A stretch of DNA of 23,796 bases from contig PDIP01000153.1 in assembly GCA_002811645.1 (NCBI GenBank), forward strand, positions 1 to 23,796, in the 5' to 3' direction. Below the pieces are notes generated by a model. The model did no database searches. It was not told the origin of the DNA and saw only the letters and a program-made list of their open reading frames with translations. Positions 19,120 to 23,796 of this stretch are shown in pieces. Numbering within the stretch: the first letter of the stretch is position 1; each line of letters starts with the position of its first letter. Source of the DNA: Corallochytrium limacisporum (taxonomy: Eukaryota > Opisthokonta). The position numbers were made by a program, and so were the translations under genes.

Positions 19120-19160
19120 GTCAGTCGGGCGGAAAGCACGTTGATCAGCAGCCGACTGAC
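19120..19160. repeat. Conserved inverted repeat 3' of CRP-D
   Basis: GTCAGTCGG (19120-19128) and CCGACTGAC (19152-19160), the same 9-bp stem as at 17182-17222. The loop palindrome has one change (GTTGATCAGC). Confidence 0.55.
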
Positions 19161-19266
19161 CAGCTTCGACAAGGACGGACCTGCCAGTCACAGGCTGCAT
19201 ATAGATAGCGGGAACTTTAAGGGAAGAACAAATTCATTTTAGGAAAACAATTGTATCGTATATAGA

Positions 19267-19272
19267 TTTATT
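19267..19272 (-). promoter_or_regulatory. Candidate polyadenylation signal of CRP-D
   Basis: The minus strand reads AATAAA about 59 bp past the stop codon, in the duplicated 3' flank shared with CRP-C. Confidence 0.5.
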
Positions 19273-19330
19273 GTATCAAGGTTTGCATGCGGATTGACCG
19301 TGGATGCCTGCCATAGACTTCAGAGGTTTC

Positions 19331-19756
19331 TTACCACTTCGCTGGATCCTCCGGATAGTCAGCACGATCCGCACATGTGGGTTGGGTCTTGGAGTCTTCG
19401 TATTTGCACCAACCTCCAGCACACTGAGCATCGAATGAACAACTATGGCCATTCTCAAACTGACCGCCACCAATGCTACCTTCAGCACCAGGAGCGCAAT
19501 AGTTGTTTGTGCATGTGCCAGACCAGCAGTCAGTGTGGACATCACACGGTGCGTTCACACGTCGATAAGATTGACACGTACCAGACCAGTATCCGTTTTG
19601 ACCTCCATGCTTCTGATAAAGGCAACCACCGTAGTCACAACAGTCAATTCCGGAAGTGCATGATTGTCCAGGTGCCTGACATTCAGTTTCAACAATGGGT
19701 GAAGCGGGTACAATGCCGACAAGGGCGCTGACAGCAAGAGTAATAAAGATCTTCAT
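19331..19756 (-). CDS. CRP-D: secreted cysteine-rich protein, duplicated with CRP-C
   Basis: A 141-residue protein with a signal peptide of about 18 residues (MKIFITLAVSALV start, VPA before SPIV). There are 14 mature cysteines in the family framework, RRVNAPC in the centre, then CSFDAQCAGGWC and a last Cys. The tail DPAKW is directly followed by TAA. The signal peptide, first cysteine cluster and C terminus match CRP-C almost exactly. The middle is different, and its FENGHSCSFD stretch is closer to CRP-B, so the gene looks mosaic. It carries the leader element, a CGTATTTAAG box and a candidate AATAAA. Function is unknown. Confidence 0.9.
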   Translation of the reverse strand: MKIFITLAVSALVGIVPASPIVETECQAPGQSCTSGIDCCDYGGCLYQKHGGQNGYWSGTCQSYRRVNAPCDVHTDCWSGTCTNNYCAPGAEGSIGGGQFENGHSCSFDAQCAGGWCKYEDSKTQPTCADRADYPEDPAKW

Positions 19757-19786
19757 ATTGAACAGTGATCAGGTTCTTAGATCAGT
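19757..19786 (-). promoter_or_regulatory. CRP leader element upstream of CRP-D
   Basis: Minus strand: CTGATC box (19780-19785), a 13-nt step, CCTGATC box (19767-19773), then CTGTTCAAT joined to the ATG. The nearer box is 11 nt from the start codon. Confidence 0.75.
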
Positions 19787-19883
19787 AGAATATTGAGAAC
19801 TAATCCAAAGTCTGGATACTTTGAAATGGCTGGGAATGGTGTAGACAGCATTCACAGTCCCTCCATATCTCCCATACTCCTGA

Positions 19884-19893
19884 CTTAAATACG
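19884..19893 (-). promoter_or_regulatory. TATA-like box of CRP-D
   Basis: The minus strand reads CGTATTTAAG, 135 bp before the ATG at 19756. It lies in the duplicated promoter shared with CRP-C. Confidence 0.65.
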
Positions 19894-20009
19894 TTGGGGG
19901 GCATGTTGTCTGACATCCACTCGCGCGTGTCTGTAGTGTGCGTAATCGCAACGAGGACGCTATCCGCGTCAGCAATACTATTGATGGACAGGTCCACCCA
20001 AGTCGCATA

Positions 20010-21159
20010 TATCAAATACAGTACTGAGGGACCAAAGAAACATCACAAGATTTCGGAAGAACCCCAGCTTGGCACACACAACTGTGGCGAGAACAGAAAT
20101 CAGACTTGCCGTTGGGAAACGAGAAATTTACCCGATTCGGCACTGGGGAGGGCGTCGTCGTACAACGATTTCTCCCACCTGCGATGATGGTAGGCAAGGG
20201 GGGGGGGGGCGCGGATATCGCGCACAGCCAAAACTAACTATGCCAGAATTGGGAAGGTTAATGTCCATGGGCCAAAAAAAAAAAACATACGCAAAGATTC
20301 TTAACTTTTGACAGGCTGATCACATAGAAATATTCAATTCACCACCGGTTTCATGCGTGTCGTAGAAAACGAGGTTCATGGTACTTTCCGCGGACTATAT
20401 CTTGCTCGAGCATCGTTTTCTTCGCGCAGCTTTTGGTTAAGGTTCTGTTTGGGTGCATCGCATTGTTTGACGGGCTCCACATCTGAACCACGTCATCGAC
20501 GAGCGAGATATCGCAACTGAATTTCCACCCCCACTCCTAACGGGTTGGGTGCTTGCAACAGTTGGGTTTGGTCACAGTGGGGCGGGGGGGCCGCCCGCCC
20601 AGGAGAAAAAGACTGAAAAGAACTAGGCAACACCCTTTTCCTGGGCCCTCCGCCAAAAAAAGACCAAAAAAAAAAAAACCAAATATACATGCGGGTGTCC
20701 GTAACAAGCGTCGGAGTGAACCAACTGGATGGAAGGATTCGCGTAGGAAGCGTAGGTCAACCTACACAGCGTTCAAGGTCCCGATTGCTGGCTACGTCAC
20801 TAGGTGGATCTACGCAATGAGAGTACGAATGATTGGAACAGGAAGTTTCTTCCACGTAGCGTCCCCACTTGAGAGCACATCGCCCTTAGTGGACTGTGTA
20901 CATGAGAAACACCCCATTTAACGCGAGATTGGTCTTCAATAACGGGTTTGGAAATCACGCCCTCAGCGAAAACAATGCATGCTGAATTTTAACAGCACAT
21001 GGGTTTGGAACACATTGAGTGGATTTGACCTAGTGCACTCGATCTCTATTAGCATTATAATATGATTTTGGAAGATCGTGGCGCCCAGGTCATGGTCCAG
21101 TGTGCAACGCTCACCTTTCAATTCAACATGACTGTTGACAGAGATTGTGCTCGAACACT
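20010..21159. other. Gene-free stretch upstream of CRP-D
   Basis: It contains a 12-base G run (20198-20209), 12-base A runs (near 20276 and 20667) and upstream-element copy 3 (about 20508-20588). No coding-like frame or RNA gene was seen. Confidence 0.5.
20508..20588. repeat. Upstream element copy 3 (CRP-D)
   Basis: It contains GCTTGCAACAGTTGGG (from 20551), about 795 bp upstream of the CRP-D start, followed by TTTGGTCACAGTGGGGCG, parallel to copies 1 and 2. Confidence 0.5.
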
Positions 21160-21585
21160 TCACCAATGAGGGGGATCAGTAGGGTGCTCTTTACGGTCTC
21201 TGCAGACGAATCCTTGGCGATTGTCGGTCATGTCGCACCAGCCTCCAGCGCATTGGTTGTCGTAGATGCAATCGGCGCCGTTCTCGTACATGAACATCTC
21301 CGGGTTGAGAGCACAGAAACCTTTTTGACAATGGTCGGAAAGACATTGCTCGTTGTCATCACAGGGCGCATTCATACGGCGTTTTTCCCCAGCAAAGTCA
21401 AGGCACTGAGGATAGTTAGGGAGGGACCAAGCGGCACATGCACCCCAGTTACAGCACTCTGTTCCAGACGCGCAACCTTGTCCAGCTTCCTTGCAGTCTT
21501 CATCACCAGCGGTGGTGCCAACGATGGGAGACGCTGCAGTCATAGCAACCAGGGCACAAAGAGCAATACCAAAGAAATTCTTCAT
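21160..21585 (-). CDS. CRP-E: secreted cysteine-rich protein, knottin-like spacing
   Basis: A 141-residue protein from the ATG at 21585. The frame opens two codons earlier at a TTG, but the ATG at 21585 puts the leader element at the same 11-nt distance as in its relatives. A signal peptide covers about 18 residues (MKNFFGIALCALV start). There are 14 mature cysteines: C-x6-C-x5-CC-x4-C-plus-C, RRMNAPC, the x5/x4/x4 group, then a CIYDNQCAGGWC cluster and a last Cys. The tail DPPHW ends at the stop codon. It is the most diverged member, with an acidic segment (GDEDC) before the first cysteine. It is the first member of the minus-strand series. Function is unknown; secretion is inferred. Confidence 0.9.
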   Translation of the reverse strand: MKNFFGIALCALVAMTAASPIVGTTAGDEDCKEAGQGCASGTECCNWGACAAWSLPNYPQCLDFAGEKRRMNAPCDDNEQCLSDHCQKGFCALNPEMFMYENGADCIYDNQCAGGWCDMTDNRQGFVCRDRKEHPTDPPHW

Positions 21586-21615
21586 GTTCAACAGGGATCA
21601 GGTTGTTAGATCAGT
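21586..21615 (-). promoter_or_regulatory. CRP leader element upstream of CRP-E
   Basis: Minus strand: CTGATC box (21609-21614), a 13-nt step, CCTGATC box (21596-21602), then CTGTTGAAC joined to the ATG. The nearer box is 11 nt from the start codon. Confidence 0.75.
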
Positions 21616-21713
21616 TAAGATAGTTCAGAGATGTTGAAAGCAGACAGCTTTAAAATAAATCAGGATGGTTACACAGGTTGAAACGACCTCTCAACAGCCT
21701 GTGCATGCTCTTC

Positions 21714-21723
21714 GTTAAATACC
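21714..21723 (-). promoter_or_regulatory. TATA-like box of CRP-E
   Basis: The minus strand reads GGTATTTAAC, 136 bp before the ATG at 21585. Confidence 0.55.
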
Positions 21724-23408
21724 AGTACTGTCAGATAGCATGCAGATCATTCAGTCATGTGGTTGGAAGGGAGCAGTACAGGGTTCCTAAACCTTTGATA
21801 TGTCACGCCCTTTATTTGCTGATATACCAAATCAGGGACCATCACAGGGCGCACATCATTGCCGGGACGGCCAACCCTGGTTCCCGCCCTACCCTACCGT
21901 GCTCACACCGTAGCGGTGCCGGTTACTTACATGTTTGGATCCCAGGGGTTTGAATTATCATCGCGATAGAACACAGATTGAATGAGTGGAGGATGCCAAC
22001 TGCGCAATATCCCTTCAACTCCGTAGTGTCTATCCACCAGCATGTGCCAAGTGCGCATTGCTACCTGGGCATCAGCGTTACTCTCATGTCGGATTCATTT
22101 TGGACAGTGGAGCGTGTGGTAACTAGAAACTTGTGCCCATAGGATCATGCACAAGTCTTAGGATCTTGAAGCTACTGCTGACGTTGATCACGGCGTACAT
22201 ATATGTAGCAAACTTGACCGGAAGGGTACGGTTGACCACAGAGCTCATGTGCAAATCTTAGGGGCTTGAACTTGTGGTAAGTATTGACACCAATGTACTG
22301 AAAAAGTATACTTGACCGAAAGGTAAGGCAGAAGGACTGGCTTGCGGGAGCAACCTCCGTCCAACGATTTCAATGTGCGGTATCACAGACGGTGCTGGCC
22401 GGACCCCGGCCCCCGTTCTGAAATGCACTGATGCAGTTCGGCATGCAGAGGTATTTTCAGCGGCCACTATAATGTCCCCTGTATCCGTTACGCTATGACA
22501 CCAGCCATGGCAAACTAGTCGGGACCTTGACCTCTCGAGTCGTGTGTGTGGGCCTGGCTGCCCTCGGACATGACATCTGGCTCACAGGGGTCACTGAGCA
22601 ATGCGAGAGCCCCGAACACAGAGATGTACACCCGGTATTATTTTGTCAATGATCCTGGTGGCCGTTGTAAAGTGGCAAGGACAGCTCCAGAAGGCAGTTC
22701 ATATGCCCCACATCATGGTCACCTCAGGTATGTTGCTTTGCTTCTTGACCTCGAACATCTGTTACGGCTATTGTGCGGTGTCCGGAACTGTCGATGATGT
22801 TTAGGGAGAGGCCGAGCCTGTACCGAGCCCCACGGTTGCTGCGGCGAGGCCCGGGCACTGGCAGGGAACGAGGTGTGGAGAATTAAGGGGGCACGCTAGA
22901 TTAGCGTATGCTTAAAAGTTACCATGGCCTTTGGACACCATTTCGGTGATCAGAATTGCATGAAGCTCATTTTCGTTTCCACTGTCCACAATCTAACCGG
23001 GGAGCCGGGGATGCGTGCCAGAGGGCCCGTCTCTGTCGGTCACCTGACTGGTCCAACCGAAGTGGAATAGGTCAATGAGAGACGGATGATCAAAAGCAGA
23101 AGATGTACAAAGGTAATGGAGAAGGTAGGGCAACCACAACTGTGTGGTTTTTGAACGAAGGAATCTGTTGGGAACATTGGCTTTCATGCTCACTCCATCT
23201 GTTTCGATGCCCCCCCCCCTCTACCCCTCCTTAACTCCCCGCTCGGGGTTTTTGGCTTTGCTGCCCTTGCACAGGGGCGCGGGACGCGGTTTGTTTGATG
23301 CGGCCTCCTCTCCCCCCTCCTCCCTACCATGGCTTCAATTGGTAATCCATACTTTAGGTGTGCAGTATCGAGGTGTGGTCCAGTCCACTGGCTTGTCCTC
23401 TCCCTACT
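21724..23408. other. Gene-free stretch near the window end
   Basis: Short frames only, none with a signal peptide, motif or TATA-like box. It contains a degenerate 100-bp tandem duplication (22146-22345) and a 10-base C run (23210-23219). No RNA gene was recognised. Confidence 0.5.
22146..22345. repeat. Degenerate 100-bp tandem duplication
   Basis: CATGCACAAGTCTTAGG at 22146 and CATGTGCAAATCTTAGG at 22246 start two copies exactly 100 bp apart. Each continues with CTTGAA, a TTGA word and then AACTTGACCGGAAGG or TACTTGACCGAAAGG. A third, weaker copy may start near 22041. Confidence 0.6.
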
Positions 23409-23650
23409 CTACTCTGGGTACGGAGGAGTGGGCGGTCCACTGACTACACACCCTCTCCTCGGTCCAAACCGCCGCAGGCAGGGCACGACTGCGGACAGGT
23501 AAACGGCCAAGGGAAGGTGAGAGATTGAGTGTGTTTGGTGGTGTACCGTTACTCTCCACCTGCCCGCCGTCGTAGGTTGAAGACTCCATATCCGGAACGC
23601 GAGGGATGCGGTGTTGAAAAGAAGGGGAGGGGAGGGTGTGGTGCTGTGAG

Positions 23651-23796
23651 GGCGCCCACCGGTCATGTACTGATGGGCGGGATGGTCCCTCCCAAAAGCC
23701 ACAGGGTGTGGCGGTGGGGGGACGGAGGAGGGCGATGTTTGGCGCCCACCGGTCATGTACTGATGGGCGGGATGGTCCCTCCCAAAAGCCACAGGG
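23651..23796. repeat. 90-bp tandem repeat, cut by the window end
   Basis: Copy 1 spans 23651-23740 and copy 2 starts at 23741. The first 56 bases are identical in both copies before the sequence stops. The minus-strand frame 23409-23792 stays open through both copies because 90 is a multiple of three, giving a 30-residue Pro/Ser/Gly-rich repeat (includes AFGRDHPAHQYMTGGR). Whether this is coding cannot be judged because the frame runs to the window edge and has no visible start. Confidence 0.85.

Larger units (their letters stand above)
19014..20950. repeat. Tandem duplication, unit 2 (contains CRP-D)
   Basis: Second copy of the unit starting at 17075. The 265 bp at 19074-19338 match 17135-17400 with about ten substitutions and a few small indels. 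The right edge is uncertain because similarity becomes patchy after about 20000. Confidence 0.75.

Noticed and set aside
19294-19731. Long plus-strand frames antisense to CRP-D (and similar ones over the other CRP genes)
   Set aside because: Opposite-strand shadows of strongly constrained cysteine-rich coding regions.
1-23796. tRNA, rRNA, retroelement or transposase genes
   Set aside because: Scanning by eye for T-loop motifs, long terminal repeats and transposase or reverse-transcriptase motifs found nothing convincing; a covariance-model search would be needed to exclude small RNAs.

Overview
The window looks like one end of a eukaryotic nuclear chromosome from a protist or alga-like organism that I cannot place further. 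It opens with two copies of the AACCCT unit, in the strand orientation expected for a TTAGGG-type telomere at the left end of a chromosome. The recognisable genes are single open frames without introns. They have upstream TATA-like boxes, and N-terminal hydrophobic leaders are common. There are no Shine-Dalgarno-led operons. Genes are widely spaced, with 0.8-2 kb of non-coding DNA between them that is rich in homopolymer runs, microsatellites and short tandem repeats.

Left part (1-8.9 kb, plus strand): a telomere-like tip, a possible degenerate ORF at 329-778, a secreted protein made of three near-perfect 51-residue cysteine-rich repeats (2752-3306), an unrecognised secreted 303-residue protein (5404-6315), a possible gene relic on the minus strand (about 6919-7370), and a ZIP-family metal transporter (7941-8891).

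Right part (9.7-21.6 kb, minus strand): a secreted S28 serine peptidase of the PRSS16/prolyl carboxypeptidase type (9695-11281), then five members of one secreted cysteine-rich family, called CRP-A to CRP-E here (12910-13335, 15289-15708, 17386-17826, 19331-19756, 21160-21585). All five share a signal peptide, a 14-cysteine framework whose first six cysteines have inhibitor-cystine-knot spacing, a central NAPC motif and a C-terminal DP-x-x-W-like tail. CRP-C and CRP-D are a tandem duplication about 1.94 kb apart. Their flanks and 3' ends are almost identical while the middle of the coding region has diverged strongly. From 21.7 kb to the end I see no convincing gene, only degenerate tandem repeats and a 90-bp tandem repeat cut by the window end.

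The strongest new signal is regulatory. All five CRP genes carry the same leader element: two TGATC-type boxes exactly 13 nt apart, the nearer one exactly 11 nt from the start codon in every gene. Five CRP genes, the repeat-protein gene, the S28 gene and (weaker) the 303-residue-protein gene also have a TATTTAA/TATTTAT box about 90-137 bp upstream of the start. Seven of the eight confident genes encode secreted proteins, so the window reads as a subtelomeric secretome cluster with a co-regulated, diversifying cysteine-rich peptide family. The role of these peptides (interaction, defence, adhesion, mating or cell wall) cannot be read from the sequence.
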